Part shown: piece by piece, positions 23,903 through 32,191 of the stretch
Position numbering within the stretch: position 1 is the first letter of the stretch
Layout of the letters: each line of letters begins with the position of its first letter
Assembly: GCA_002437305.1 (NCBI GenBank)
Contig: DJOW01000079.1
Span: 1 to 50,486, forward strand
From: Bacteroidales bacterium UBA6428
GTDB taxonomy: Bacteria; Bacteroidota; Bacteroidia; Bacteroidales; UBA932
Direction of reading: 5' to 3'
Length of the DNA: 50,486 bases
The notes under the pieces: generated by a model
The model's input: the letters and a program-made list of their open reading frames with translations, nothing else
The model's database searches: none
Told to the model about the DNA's origin: nothing
Made by a program: the position numbers and the translations under genes

Positions 23903-25042
23903 ATGATCGAGGCGAGAGATATTGTGGTGATAAGTGTTCCATTCGCGATCGGAATCGCGGTTGGAGCGTCCGCTTGCAGACTCCTTTCCTCCGGGCTATC
24001 ATTCCCGGCTTCCATCCTTCTCGTCACCATCACCGGCACGGCGGTCACATTGGCACACCTCCACCGGTCTGCGGTTTTTCCATCCCACAACGGCCTGCGG
24101 CTCGCCATTGCCGGAATATTCCTGACAACAGGAGTCTTCTGCTCGGTAAGCCACACCATGGCAAGCGGGATTCCTGAATATGCAGGCAACCCCGTCAGCC
24201 AAGCGGCCACAAGGGCGGTCGGGAGCCTTAAAGCCGTGATTGACGCCGTGCCATACCCGTCGGAAACCACAGGACCGTTGGTCAAGGCCCTGCTGACCGG
24301 AGACAAAAGCGACCTCACAAAAGAGATAACCGGAATATTCAGAGACAGCGGAGCCGCGCACATCCTCGCGCTTTCCGGCCTGCATCTTGGCTTGCTTTAC
24401 TTGATCCTGACAAAATTGACCACGCCGCTGGGGAACAGCCCGAAGGCAAGGCTCCTGAGATGTTCATTGACGGTAGGAGCCGCGCTTTTCTATTCGGTCA
24501 TGACCGGAGCCGCGCCATCAATCATCAGAGCGTTCCTATTCATAACAATCAATGAGACAGCCAAGCTGCTCGGCAGGAAAAGGTCTCCTGTCAGGGTTCT
24601 GCTGACAGCCCTTACAATCCAGCTTGCCATAAGGCCTGATGTCATCAGTTCCGTGGGATTCCAGCTCTCGTACACGGCAATGGCGGGAATATTCCTTCTC
24701 TACCCCACTCTGGAACGGATCTACCCAATCTCCACCGGGTCAACATTGTCAGGACTAAATCCTTTCCGCAAGATCTGGAACGCGGCAATGCTGTCCATCT
24801 CTTGCCAGGTCTTCACAGGACCGATCGCATGGATCTATTTCCACACTTTTCCTAAGTACTTCATCCTGACGAACCTGATCGCCCTGCCGCTGACAAGCGC
24901 TGTCATGACCCTTTCAGCAGCCACGATCACGCTTTCGTTTATTGATGCATGCCCCGAGACGCTGGTCATCCTGAATGACCATGCCATGCAGGCCCTGGTC
25001 TTCTGCCTTAGGGTCATTTCGGGGCTGGACGAATCCTACTAG
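23903..25042 (+). CDS. ComEC/Rec2-type competence membrane protein, short form
   Basis: The 379-residue membrane protein carries the ComEC competence domain (PF03772). L-L-T-G-D-K-S-D-L near 129 is followed by F-R-D-S-G-A-A-H-I-L-A-L-S-G-L-H-L-G near 147-164, then G-A-A-P-S-I-I-R-A near 200. About eight to ten hydrophobic segments are visible. ComEC forms the inner-membrane channel for transforming DNA. Typical Bacteroidetes ComEC is about 650-750 residues with an N-terminal OB-fold region and often a C-terminal beta-lactamase-like domain; both seem missing here, and the stop is followed directly by a convergent gene. It may be a minimal channel, a degraded copy or a family member with another job. 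Confidence 0.8.
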   Translation: MIEARDIVVISVPFAIGIAVGASACRLLSSGLSFPASILLVTITGTAVTLAHLHRSAVFPSHNGLRLAIAGIFLTTGVFCSVSHTMASGIPEYAGNPVSQAATRAVGSLKAVIDAVPYPSETTGPLVKALLTGDKSDLTKEITGIFRDSGAAHILALSGLHLGLLYLILTKLTTPLGNSPKARLLRCSLTVGAALFYSVMTGAAPSIIRAFLFITINETAKLLGRKRSPVRVLLTALTIQLAIRPDVISSVGFQLSYTAMAGIFLLYPTLERIYPISTGSTLSGLNPFRKIWNAAMLSISCQVFTGPIAWIYFHTFPKYFILTNLIALPLTSAVMTLSAATITLSFIDACPETLVILNDHAMQALVFCLRVISGLDESY

Positions 25043-25115
25043 ATGAATCATGGATGTTCCCGGCCCGCAGGCACGCGGAGCTATAGAGGAAAGCGGGATT
25101 GTCAATCTGCAAACA

Positions 25116-25790
25116 CTACCTGAAGACAGAATGAATCACGCGGACAAGCTCTCGGCAGATGGCTTTCATCAAAGGCAAAGCCCTGTCAATGAAAGGCAAG
25201 TCCGTTTTTTTCCAGGCCGGGAGCTCAGGTTTTCTACCAGTGCTTGCAAGAATCCCGGGCGCTATGACCCTTGGGACTCCGGCTTTCGCCACCTTGGCGC
25301 CGCAGCCATAGCCGAACAGACTTTGATGGAAAACATCGGAAGGATTCTCCAGATGCCTGACCGCATACTCAGGAACAAAAACCAAGGCCATGTCATAGAG
25401 CCGGCACGGGATCGGAATGACCGGATCTGGCCTGAGGAGCCTTCCATGACGGGAACGGCCGCCCGACAAAAGGTTCCCGGAAAGGTCGGAGACCGTCCCT
25501 GCTATCACTGCCTTATGCCTGAGGAAAACGGAATTTTCCAATAAGGAAGCCAAGGCTCCCTCGCTAAGTCTCAGATCGGAATCCATCCAGATGTAAAAAT
25601 CGAATTCCGACCTCGAAGCCTCCTCCCACACCGCTTGATAGCCCGATGCCCCCTTGTGATTCAAGAAAACCTTAAATGAATATCCCTCCGTCGCGGCCAA
25701 CGCGTCTATCTGCCTTTGGCACTCTTCAAGGCAAGGGACCGTCCCGTCGTTACCTGTCTGGACAAGGGTTACAAGAAGAGCGACATTCAT
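25116..25790 (-). CDS. Family 2-type glycosyltransferase (GT-A fold)
   Basis: The 224-residue protein has a short Rossmann-type N-terminus (V-A-L-L-V-T-L-V), the acceptor-side G-A-S-G-Y-Q-A-V-W near 48-55 and a D-S-D metal-binding motif at 70-72 in Y-I-W-M-D-S-D-L-R. These fit a small GT-A glycosyltransferase that would move a sugar from a nucleotide donor to a glycan or lipid acceptor. It has no membrane segment. It follows lepA by 11 bp and may share its transcript. No polysaccharide genes surround it, so the acceptor is unknown. Confidence 0.7.
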   Translation of the reverse strand: MNVALLVTLVQTGNDGTVPCLEECQRQIDALAATEGYSFKVFLNHKGASGYQAVWEEASRSEFDFYIWMDSDLRLSEGALASLLENSVFLRHKAVIAGTVSDLSGNLLSGGRSRHGRLLRPDPVIPIPCRLYDMALVFVPEYAVRHLENPSDVFHQSLFGYGCGAKVAKAGVPRVIAPGILASTGRKPELPAWKKTDLPFIDRALPLMKAICRELVRVIHSVFR

Positions 25791-25801
25791 ACCCTCTCCT
25801 T

Positions 25802-27592
25802 TTATGCATCAAGTTTAAGGACTGCCATGAACGCGCTCTGCGGCACCTGGACCGTCCCGATCTGACGCATCCTCTTCTTTCCTTCCTTCTGCTTCTCCAG
25901 GAGTTTCCTCTTACGGGTCACATCACCGCCATAACACTTCGCCGTCACATCCTTGCGGACCTGACGCACGGTCTCGCGGGCTATGATCTTTGCCCCGATC
26001 GCCGCCTGGATGGCTATGTCGAACTGCTGACGAGGGATCAATTCTTTGAGTTTCAGGCAAATTTTACGTCCAAACTCATACGCGTGGTCCTCATGGATCA
26101 GGGTGGAAAGCGCATCAGCCGGATCTCCGTTCAAAAGGATGTCCAACTTGACGAGCCTCGCGGTCCGGAAATCAGTAAGGTGATAGTCAAATGAAGCATA
26201 GCCTTTTGAGACGGACTTGAGCTTGTCATAGAAATCAAACACAATCTCGGAAAGCGGCATGTCAAATGTAAGCTCGACCCGGTCGGAGGTAATGTAGTGC
26301 TCTCCGATCAGAGTTCCTCTCTTGTCCATGCAGAGCTTCATTATCGCGCCGTAGAAATCCGTCTTCGAGATGATCTGGGCTCTTATGAACGGTTCCTCGA
26401 TGTGGTCTATCAAAGTCGGAGCGGGGAGTCCGGACGGATTGTGGACATCCAGAACCTCACCCTGAGTGGTGTACACCTTATAAGAGACGTTGGGGACGGT
26501 CGTGATGACATCCATGTTGAATTCCCGGTAAAGACGCTCCTGTACAATCTCAAGATGCAGGAGCCCAAGAAATCCGCATCGGAAGCCGAATCCAAGTGCC
26601 AACGACGACTCCGGCTCATAGACAAACGACGCGTCGTTGAGCTGGAACTTCTCCAACGTAGCCCGCAGCTCCTCGAATTTGTCAGCCTGGACAGGATACA
26701 TTCCGGCGAAAACCATCGGTTTGACCTCCTCGAATCCCGCGATGGCGGCGGCGCAAGGCCTGTCCGAATGCGTGATGGTGTCACCGACCTTGACCTCGAC
26801 GGCCCTCTTGATTCCGGAAATGATGTAGCCCACATCGCCCGTCGAGACTTTGTCCCTTGGCTGAAGTTTCATCTTGAGCACTCCGACCTCCTCGGCGACA
26901 TATTCCTGACCGGTTGCGACGAACTTCACCTTGTCTCCGGTCGCGATCGATCCGTTCAAGACCTTGTAATAGGCGATGATCCCCCGGAACGGGTTGAAGA
27001 CGGAATCAAAAATCAAAGCCTGCAAAGGCGCGTCAGGATCCCCGCCAGGAGCCGGAATCTTCTCGACAATGGCGTCAAGAAGCGGAGGAATCCCCTCGCC
27101 GGTGCGCGCGGAGACTTTGAATATGTCATCGTGTCCGCAGCCCAGGAGATCAACTATCTGGTCGGCCACAATCTCCGGCCGGGCCGAGTCCATGTCAATC
27201 TTGTTCATCACAGGAATTATCTCAAGGCCATGATCCACAGCCAGATAAAGATTGGAGATTGTCTGGGCCTGGATTCCCTGGGATGCATCCACCACAAGCA
27301 AGGCACCCTCACACGAAGCTATCGAGCGCGACACCTCATAGGAGAAATCCACATGTCCGGGAGTGTCTATGAGGTTCAGGACATATTTCTGTCCCTTGTG
27401 GCAGTACTCCATCTGGATAGCGTGGCTCTTGATTGTGATTCCTTTCTCCCTCTCCAGATCCATGTCGTCAAGGACCTGGGCTTCCATGTCTCTGGAAGAA
27501 AGAGTCTTTGTCAATTCAATGAGCCGATCGGCAAGAGTGCTCTTGCCGTGATCAATGTGGGCTATTATGCAGAAATTCCTGATATTCTTCAT
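25802..27592 (-). CDS. lepA: Elongation factor 4 (translational GTPase LepA)
   Basis: The 596-residue protein has the full LepA architecture. G1 is A-H-I-D-H-G-K-S-T at 11-19, followed by D-T-P-G-H near 80 and N-K-I-D near 134, then EF-Tu domain II, EF-G-like domains III and V, and the LepA-specific C-terminus with K-C-Y-G-G-D-V-T-R-K-R-K-L-L-E-K near 555-570. LepA acts on stalled ribosomes or in 30S biogenesis. ATG 27592 gives the normal length; the frame is open upstream but crosses the promoter. The head-to-head neighbour is an ECF sigma factor gene. Confidence 0.97.
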   Translation of the reverse strand: MKNIRNFCIIAHIDHGKSTLADRLIELTKTLSSRDMEAQVLDDMDLEREKGITIKSHAIQMEYCHKGQKYVLNLIDTPGHVDFSYEVSRSIASCEGALLVVDASQGIQAQTISNLYLAVDHGLEIIPVMNKIDMDSARPEIVADQIVDLLGCGHDDIFKVSARTGEGIPPLLDAIVEKIPAPGGDPDAPLQALIFDSVFNPFRGIIAYYKVLNGSIATGDKVKFVATGQEYVAEEVGVLKMKLQPRDKVSTGDVGYIISGIKRAVEVKVGDTITHSDRPCAAAIAGFEEVKPMVFAGMYPVQADKFEELRATLEKFQLNDASFVYEPESSLALGFGFRCGFLGLLHLEIVQERLYREFNMDVITTVPNVSYKVYTTQGEVLDVHNPSGLPAPTLIDHIEEPFIRAQIISKTDFYGAIMKLCMDKRGTLIGEHYITSDRVELTFDMPLSEIVFDFYDKLKSVSKGYASFDYHLTDFRTARLVKLDILLNGDPADALSTLIHEDHAYEFGRKICLKLKELIPRQQFDIAIQAAIGAKIIARETVRQVRKDVTAKCYGGDVTRKRKLLEKQKEGKKRMRQIGTVQVPQSAFMAVLKLDA

Positions 27593-27654
27593 AAAACAGT
27601 ACGTGTCATTCAAATGTGAATCGCGGACCTCCGCCCGCATATTCCTTAGTAGAA

Positions 27655-27685
27655 TTGCAAAATTAATCATTTTGTCGTACATTTG
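27655..27685 (+). promoter_or_regulatory. Promoter of the ECF sigma factor operon
   Basis: TTG at 27655-27657, a 20-bp spacer and TACATTTG at 27678-27685 form a full consensus promoter. ATG 27710 lies 24 bp downstream of the -7 box. The lepA -7 box lies inside the spacer. Confidence 0.65.
27658..27665 (-). promoter_or_regulatory. -7 box of lepA
   Basis: TAATTTTG on the minus strand, 65 bp upstream of ATG 27592. It overlaps the sigma-gene promoter, so the two polymerases could not occupy the site together. Confidence 0.5.
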
Positions 27686-27709
27686 AAAACCAGAGGGAAA
27701 TCAGCAGCA

Positions 27710-28255
27710 ATGACTGACGAGGAGATCATCATGCTTTACCGGAACGGCCAAAGCGAAAAAGCGTTCAAGGAGATTGTCGCGGCTTACAGCGAGCGGCTTT
27801 ATTGGCACGTCCGCGGATTTATGTGCTCCCACGAGGACACCGACGACCTGCTCCAAGAGATATTCATAAAAGTTTGGTCCGCCTTGCCCTCATTCAGAGG
27901 TGATTCAAGACTCTTCACATGGATTTACAGAATCGCCACAAACGAGACTCTGAACTGGCTTCACAAACAAAAGGTCCGCTCGATGCTGAGGTTCGAAAGC
28001 CTGGACACAGTTCTGGCGGAAAAGATCGAAGACGATCCGTATTTCAATGGAGACGAGGCGCAGAGGCGCCTTTGCAAGGCCATCGCGAAGCTTCCGGCCA
28101 AACAGAAGGCCGTCTTCACCATGCGCTACTTTGACGAGCTGCCTTACGAGGACATCTCCGAGATTCTAGGGACGTCAGTCGGAGCGCTCAAGGCATCCTT
28201 TCATTTCGCGGTTGAAAAAATCCGCGCCGAATTTGAAACCGGATTTAAACCTTAG
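27710..28255 (+). CDS. ECF-type RNA polymerase sigma factor
   Basis: The 181-residue protein has sigma-70 region 2 (D-T-D-D-L-L-Q-E-I-F-I-K-V-W near 47-60, then R-L-F-T-W-I-Y-R-I-A-T-N-E near 72-84) and region 4.2 (L-P-Y-E-D-I-S-E-I-L-G-T-S-V-G-A near 145-160). Regions 1 and 3 are missing, as expected for the ECF group. It would direct transcription of an envelope or stress regulon. ATG 27710 is chosen because the promoter lies just upstream. The next gene encodes a small one-span membrane protein that may be its anti-sigma factor. Confidence 0.93.
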   Translation: MTDEEIIMLYRNGQSEKAFKEIVAAYSERLYWHVRGFMCSHEDTDDLLQEIFIKVWSALPSFRGDSRLFTWIYRIATNETLNWLHKQKVRSMLRFESLDTVLAEKIEDDPYFNGDEAQRRLCKAIAKLPAKQKAVFTMRYFDELPYEDISEILGTSVGALKASFHFAVEKIRAEFETGFKP

Positions 28256-28276
28256 TGGTAACGATATGTCTAAAAA

Positions 28277-28696
28277 ATGGTTATGATAAAGATTGACAAA
28301 ATATTCAGTTATGGCAGGAATGCCTCCTACGGCGTTCCAGAAGGGTATTTCAACAGCCTTAAGGCACGCCTGGAAGCCATTCCTTCCTCAAGGCATGCAC
28401 CTGTGGGTCCATTGCGGCGCATGAAACCCTACCTTGCTCTGGCTGCCTGCTTCCTGACGGCGCTGGTGATCGGAAACACCATCCTGCGAAACACCGCCGC
28501 TAAACAGACGGCACAAGACTTCTACACTGAGGTCTCCCGCGCGGATTTGATCCCGCTCACACAGCCTGAAGAGATTTTCATGACCGCGGCCCCGGCCCAG
28601 GACACAATTTCAGAAGAGGACGTGATAGCTTATTTGATTACATCGGGGGCATCTCCGGAAATGATTGAGTACTCAAGACTTATCGCTCAAAAATAG
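28277..28696 (+). CDS. Small one-span membrane protein, possible anti-sigma factor
   Basis: The 139-residue protein has a short N-terminal region with Y-G-V-P-E-G-Y-F-N-S-L-K near 17-28, a motif seen in small proteins encoded beside Bacteroidetes ECF sigma genes. One membrane segment covers about 51-70 and a periplasmic tail follows. Position 21 bp after the sigma gene and the topology suggest a membrane-bound anti-sigma factor or co-regulator. No zinc-binding anti-sigma motif is present, so this is an inference. ATGs at 28277 and 28283 are both usable; the second overlaps the stop of a six-codon ORF starting at 28266. Confidence 0.65.
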   Translation: MVMIKIDKIFSYGRNASYGVPEGYFNSLKARLEAIPSSRHAPVGPLRRMKPYLALAACFLTALVIGNTILRNTAAKQTAQDFYTEVSRADLIPLTQPEEIFMTAAPAQDTISEEDVIAYLITSGASPEMIEYSRLIAQK

Positions 28697-28703
28697 GATA
28701 GCA

Positions 28704-29165
28704 ATGAAACGGATCACATTATTGTTTGCGCTCCTGACGTTAATCGTCACAGGAATTGACGCCCAGAACAAGGATAAGCACGACTGGCAGGACAGATGGA
28801 AAGCAGAGAAAATCGCCTATCTCACAGACGCCGTTGGGTTGACAAGCGCGGAGGCGGAGAGATTCTGGCCGGTCTACAACAAGTGCGAATGCGAGAAAAG
28901 AAAAGGTTTCAATGCCGTGATGGAAGCTTATAAAAACCTTGACGAAGCTGTCAAAACAGGCAAAAATGAAGAAATTCTTAGAAATTTGCTTGACAAATAC
29001 ATCGAAACTCAAGAGTCTGGCAAAGAAATTGATAAGAAATATGTTGTTGAATACCGCAAGATTCTTTCAGACGAAAAAGTAGCGAAACTTTACCTGGCTG
29101 AAGAATCTTTCCGTAGACAACAGATCCATAGGCTACATAAAACTGATAATAACAATAGAAAATAG
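28704..29165 (+). CDS. Periplasmic Spy/CpxP-like small protein
   Basis: The 153-residue protein has a cleavable signal peptide (about 20 residues, ending I-D-A-Q) and is otherwise helical and highly charged. It has repeated A-E-R-F-W-P-V-Y-N-K-C and L-S-D-E-K-V-A-K-L-Y-type segments, the latter resembling the L-T-x-x-Q-type helices of Spy/CpxP chaperones. Its place 7 bp after the membrane protein gene in the sigma operon suggests an envelope-stress chaperone or sensor. No close family name is claimed. Confidence 0.7.
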   Translation: MKRITLLFALLTLIVTGIDAQNKDKHDWQDRWKAEKIAYLTDAVGLTSAEAERFWPVYNKCECEKRKGFNAVMEAYKNLDEAVKTGKNEEILRNLLDKYIETQESGKEIDKKYVVEYRKILSDEKVAKLYLAEESFRRQQIHRLHKTDNNNRK

Positions 29166-29184
29166 TTCTTAAGAATAATGGCAG

Positions 29185-29248
29185 AATAACAGATTATTTT
29201 GGTCAATTGGTTAATGGTTAGTTTGGTTACAGATAATAATCTGTTATT
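29185..29248. terminator. Inverted repeat between convergent genes, possible bidirectional terminator
   Basis: AATAACAGATTAT (29185-29197) is matched exactly by ATAATCTGTTATT (29236-29248), a 13-bp stem with a 38-nt loop. The right arm covers the last codons of trmN6. The stem is AT-rich and lacks a clear T-run, so termination is only likely. Confidence 0.4.
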
Positions 29249-29994
29249 AGGGAAGCATGCTGTGAAGTACGCTTCCCTTTTTCATCAAGAAGGGTAAGCG
29301 TCTCCTCCAACGGAGCCCCCACGCCCCGTCCTTTCCTCACGAACCGCACAATCAACCTTGACACCGGCTTTCTTTCCACGGATTTTATCCTCAACAGTTT
29401 CCACGGCACAAAACCACACATTCCAGCATACCTTATCAAAGCCTTCTCCTGGTCGGAAGGAAGAATCAAGGAGACGCGGCCTAGCTCGGACAAGGCTTGG
29501 GAGGAATATTCAAGGATGTCTCTGTAGGACAGGGACTCGGTTCCTGCCGGGGCACCGCCACCGCCCGTGTGGCGGGCCGAGTTGCGCCTCGCATCGGGGG
29601 CATTGAGGGAATTGTCGTAGTAAGGTGGATTGGAAACGATGATGTCGTAGCCGCCTTCAGGGACAGGGCCGCATGAAGCGAATGACCTCAAGCCGGTTCC
29701 CAAGGCGGAAAGATGATCCCGCCATGGGGAGTGAGAAAAATTCTCCGAAGCCTCCTGGACGGAAGGAGCATCCACGTCTATTCCTTGAATCATCCAACAG
29801 CCACTCTCAGCCACGGCCTCCAACCGCTGGGCAACCATCAATGCCACAGTGCCTGTGCCTGTGCCTACATCAAGGACATGCCTGTCACGCGGAAAGACTT
29901 CGGTCACAGCGCCCAGAAGGACGCCGTCCGTGTTCACCTTCATCGCTGAAAGATCGTTGCGGACCTCAAAACGCTTGAAACGGAAGATTCCCAT
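29227..29994 (-). CDS. trmN6: tRNA1(Val) (adenine(37)-N6)-methyltransferase
   Basis: The 255-residue protein begins F-R-F-K-R-F-E-V, has M-K-V-N-T-D-G-V-L-L-G near 18-28, the SAM-binding L-D-V-G-T-G-T-G at 41-48 and the adenine-N6 catalytic S-N-P-P-Y-Y at 121-126. This set is diagnostic for TrmN6/YfiC, which methylates A37 of valine tRNA. ATG 29994 is chosen; the upstream frame begins with a TTG inside the LolD-like gene. It is 16 bp after that gene and probably in its transcript. Confidence 0.9.
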   Translation of the reverse strand: MGIFRFKRFEVRNDLSAMKVNTDGVLLGAVTEVFPRDRHVLDVGTGTGTVALMVAQRLEAVAESGCWMIQGIDVDAPSVQEASENFSHSPWRDHLSALGTGLRSFASCGPVPEGGYDIIVSNPPYYDNSLNAPDARRNSARHTGGGGAPAGTESLSYRDILEYSSQALSELGRVSLILPSDQEKALIRYAGMCGFVPWKLLRIKSVERKPVSRLIVRFVRKGRGVGAPLEETLTLLDEKGKRTSQHASLITDYYL

Positions 29995-30010
29995 CCTGCA
30001 ACATCTTGGG

Positions 30011-30670
30011 TTATCCCTGGACAAACTGCCCGTCTCTCATGGACAAGGACCTGTCGCACATGCAAGCGAGGTCAGGGTCATGAGTGACAATGACGATGGT
30101 TTGCCCATAACGCCGGCGCAGATCAAAAAAAAGTTGATGGATCTCAGCCTTTGTCTTGGAGTCAAGGTTCCCGGAAGGCTCATCGGCAAAGAGAATGGCC
30201 GGTTTGTTGACCAAGGCCCTCGCGATCGCTACCCGCTGCTGCTCTCCTCCGGAAAGTTCAGAGGGCTTGTGCTCAATCCTTTCGGAAAGTCCCATGTCTT
30301 TAAGAAGATCGATGGCCGCATCCCTGGCATCCTTGACAGAGCGGCCGGCGATGAACGCCGGTATCATCACATTCTCGAGCGCGTTGAACTCTGGAAGAAG
30401 ATGATGGAACTGGAAGACAAAGCCTATCCGTCTGTTCCTGAACTCCGACAATTCTTTTCCGCCAAGGTGCAGAACATCCGTCCCGTCTATCTCCAGAAGG
30501 CCGGAATCCGGAGTGGACAATGTCCCCAGAATCTGGAGCAGGGTGGACTTTCCGGCGCCGGAAGCGCCCATAATCGACACGACCTCGGATTCTTTCACCT
30601 GAAAATCGATACCTTTTAGCACCTTGAGGTCTCCAAACGATTTCTCTATACCTTTAGCCTGAATGATCAT
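30011..30670 (-). CDS. ABC transporter ATP-binding protein, LolD/MacB type
   Basis: The 219-residue ATPase has Walker A G-A-S-G-A-G-K-S-T at 35-43, a Q-loop with F-V-F-Q-F-H-H-L-L-P-E-F near 85-96, the signature L-S-G-G-E-Q-Q near 140 and Walker B I-L-F-A-D-E-P-S-G-N-L-D near 160. The combination is typical of the LolD/MacB/FtsE group that drives lipoprotein release or mechanotransmission. The membrane partner is not in the window, as is often seen for Bacteroidetes LolD. ATG 30670 is chosen over an upstream GTG. Confidence 0.88.
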   Translation of the reverse strand: MIIQAKGIEKSFGDLKVLKGIDFQVKESEVVSIMGASGAGKSTLLQILGTLSTPDSGLLEIDGTDVLHLGGKELSEFRNRRIGFVFQFHHLLPEFNALENVMIPAFIAGRSVKDARDAAIDLLKDMGLSERIEHKPSELSGGEQQRVAIARALVNKPAILFADEPSGNLDSKTKAEIHQLFFDLRRRYGQTIVIVTHDPDLACMCDRSLSMRDGQFVQG

Positions 30671-30763
30671 ACTCTTTGACTCCACATTTTCACAAAAAAA
30701 ACATCATCAAACCCACGCCTCCGGCATACGGAAAGCGGACAGAAGTGTTTGAATATTCCAATT

Positions 30764-30771
30764 CAAATATA
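30764..30771 (-). promoter_or_regulatory. -7 box of the LolD-like/trmN6 operon
   Basis: TATATTTG on the minus strand, a full match, about 93 bp upstream of ATG 30670. It adjoins a GAATATTC palindrome at 30751-30758. Confidence 0.4.
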
Positions 30772-30791
30772 AGTGATTTTTTCAAAAAAGT

Positions 30792-30823
30792 TTTGCGGAT
30801 TACAAAAAAAAAGCATAACTTTG
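30792..30823 (+). promoter_or_regulatory. Promoter of the tRNA-Pro gene
   Basis: TTTG at 30792-30795, a 20-bp spacer and TAACTTTG at 30816-30823 give a textbook Bacteroidetes promoter, 76 bp before the tRNA. The leader contains a GGGTTAACCC palindrome (30877-30886). Confidence 0.75.
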
Positions 30824-30899
30824 CAATCCTTTCCAATGAGAACGTCTTGAAAAAGACTTGTCTGAAAAGGCCTGAGGGGTTAACCCGAAGGAATGTCAT

Positions 30900-30973
30900 C
30901 GGGGTGTGGCGCAGTTGGCTAGCGCATCTGGTTTGGGACCAGAGGGTCCAGTGTTCGAGTCACTGTACCCCGA
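30900..30973 (+). tRNA. tRNA-Pro (anticodon TGG)
   Basis: The 74-nt sequence folds into a full cloverleaf. The 7-bp acceptor stem is CGGGGTG/TACCCCG. The D stem is GCGC/GCGC. The anticodon stem is TCTGG/CCAGA with loop TTTGGGA, so the anticodon is TGG. The variable loop is 5 nt, and the T stem is CAGTG/CACTG with loop TTCGAGT. The discriminator base is A, and the 3' CCA is not encoded. It has its own promoter and a strong terminator, so it is a single-tRNA transcript. Confidence 0.97.
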
Positions 30974-30979
30974 CAAGAC

Positions 30980-31015
30980 AAGGCGGCAGAAATTTCTGCC
31001 GCCTTATCTTTTTTT
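30980..31015 (+). terminator. Rho-independent terminator of the tRNA-Pro gene
   Basis: A perfect 26-bp palindrome (30980-31005, arms AAGGCGGCAGAAA and TTTCTGCCGCCTT) is followed by ATC and seven T residues. This is the clearest intrinsic terminator in the window. Confidence 0.92.
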
Positions 31016-31050
31016 ATCATTCCACTTCAGGCCAATCATGATTTCCCGAA

Positions 31051-32178
31051 TCAGTTTCCTTTCAAGACAGCCGAAAAGCCTACGGACAGAGTGTCCCGGA
31101 TGGCGCGGCAAGTGTTGCGCGGAGAAAGAGAAAAATGACGCGACATCCATTTCATGTGCCCGATAAGAGACTTGGTCTTGCGAAGAAGATACGCCTCGGA
31201 ATCGATGTCGCGGCCGCCGCTCATCGTCCGCCCGAAATTGCCGGAGTGCCTTATCGATGCCCAGATCATCTTGGAGTATCGGGCAAAGGCCTCGTCGTAA
31301 AACGGCATTTTCTCACGCGGCAGCCCCAACAGGTTGACCGCAAGGGATCCAAACGCCTTCCATTCCCTGTCCAGACCCAAGCCGTCAATGCAACGGCGGA
31401 GCCATGCCTGGTCAATCACTGAAGAATAGCGGTCCAAATGCATGGTCCAGTCACAGACCTGGCGGATCCCCAGTCCACCATGATAAAAATGCTGGATGAA
31501 ATGAGTGAACACGAATAACGCGTCAAAGTTTGCCGAAGGCAGCGCCACTCTCTCACCGCAGCAATCCCATGAGCGGAAGTCCTTAATGCCAAACATCTCT
31601 GACTGAATGGAATCCATGACATCGTTGAACTTGTCTCCGAAACCCGCCCTGGATGTTCCATGCAGTTCCACATCCACTCCGTCATGGAACAGCATCCCGA
31701 AATGCTTTCTATCCTCGTTCTCAGGAAGCAACTTCTCAGCTTTAGGCGCCAGCACCTTTGACGCCTTATGATAGTTCTCGTCATCCAACAAGAAATCTAT
31801 GTCTCCGGGCGTCCTGTGATCCGGACGCGGATAGTTCCGCGCCGTGCCTTGCCCCTTAACGAGACAATAGGAGATTCCATTCTCTCTGAGTATTCCGGAG
31901 AGTTCAGCGACAATCTTGTCCAGACGGGCGTTGGATCTTTCTATTCCGATTGTTTGCACAAGGAGCCTGTCAAAAAACTCGGGTGGGATCCTAAGCGAGA
32001 CACCGGACCGCCTTAAAGCCGCTATGCCGTCCGAGACGATGCCCACTACCGTCTGCTCCCGTGCCAGGCCAAGGATTGGCCGCCACTGAGCGGAGGAATA
32101 GTCGGCGCCATCCTCTGTCCGGCCCCATAGTCCGGCACGTAGAAGACTGAAAAACAGTTTGTCTGTAGAGATATTCAT
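31051..32178 (-). CDS. NTP_transf_5-type nucleotidyltransferase family protein (PF14907)
   Basis: The 375-residue protein matches the uncharacterised nucleotidyltransferase family PF14907. C-L-V-K-G-Q-G-T-A near 105-113 and R-T-P-G-D-I-D-F-L at 122-130 form the nucleotidyltransferase active-site pattern, and V-D-V-E-L-H near 175 supplies a further acidic ligand. Related proteins occur in lasso-peptide clusters (PadeN type), where nucleotidyl transfer to the product is suspected. It is the third gene of a minus-strand operon, 13 bp after the HPr-kinase-like gene. ATG 32178 is chosen; the longer frame overlaps the upstream gene. Its substrate here is unknown. Confidence 0.8.
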   Translation of the reverse strand: MNISTDKLFFSLLRAGLWGRTEDGADYSSAQWRPILGLAREQTVVGIVSDGIAALRRSGVSLRIPPEFFDRLLVQTIGIERSNARLDKIVAELSGILRENGISYCLVKGQGTARNYPRPDHRTPGDIDFLLDDENYHKASKVLAPKAEKLLPENEDRKHFGMLFHDGVDVELHGTSRAGFGDKFNDVMDSIQSEMFGIKDFRSWDCCGERVALPSANFDALFVFTHFIQHFYHGGLGIRQVCDWTMHLDRYSSVIDQAWLRRCIDGLGLDREWKAFGSLAVNLLGLPREKMPFYDEAFARYSKMIWASIRHSGNFGRTMSGGRDIDSEAYLLRKTKSLIGHMKWMSRHFSLSPRNTCRAIRDTLSVGFSAVLKGN

Positions 32179-32191
32179 AAAAATCTTTATT

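Noticed and set aside
26297..27619. A 440-codon plus-strand frame opposite lepA
   Set aside because: LepA on the minus strand is certain. The plus frame shows no domain and arises from codon bias.
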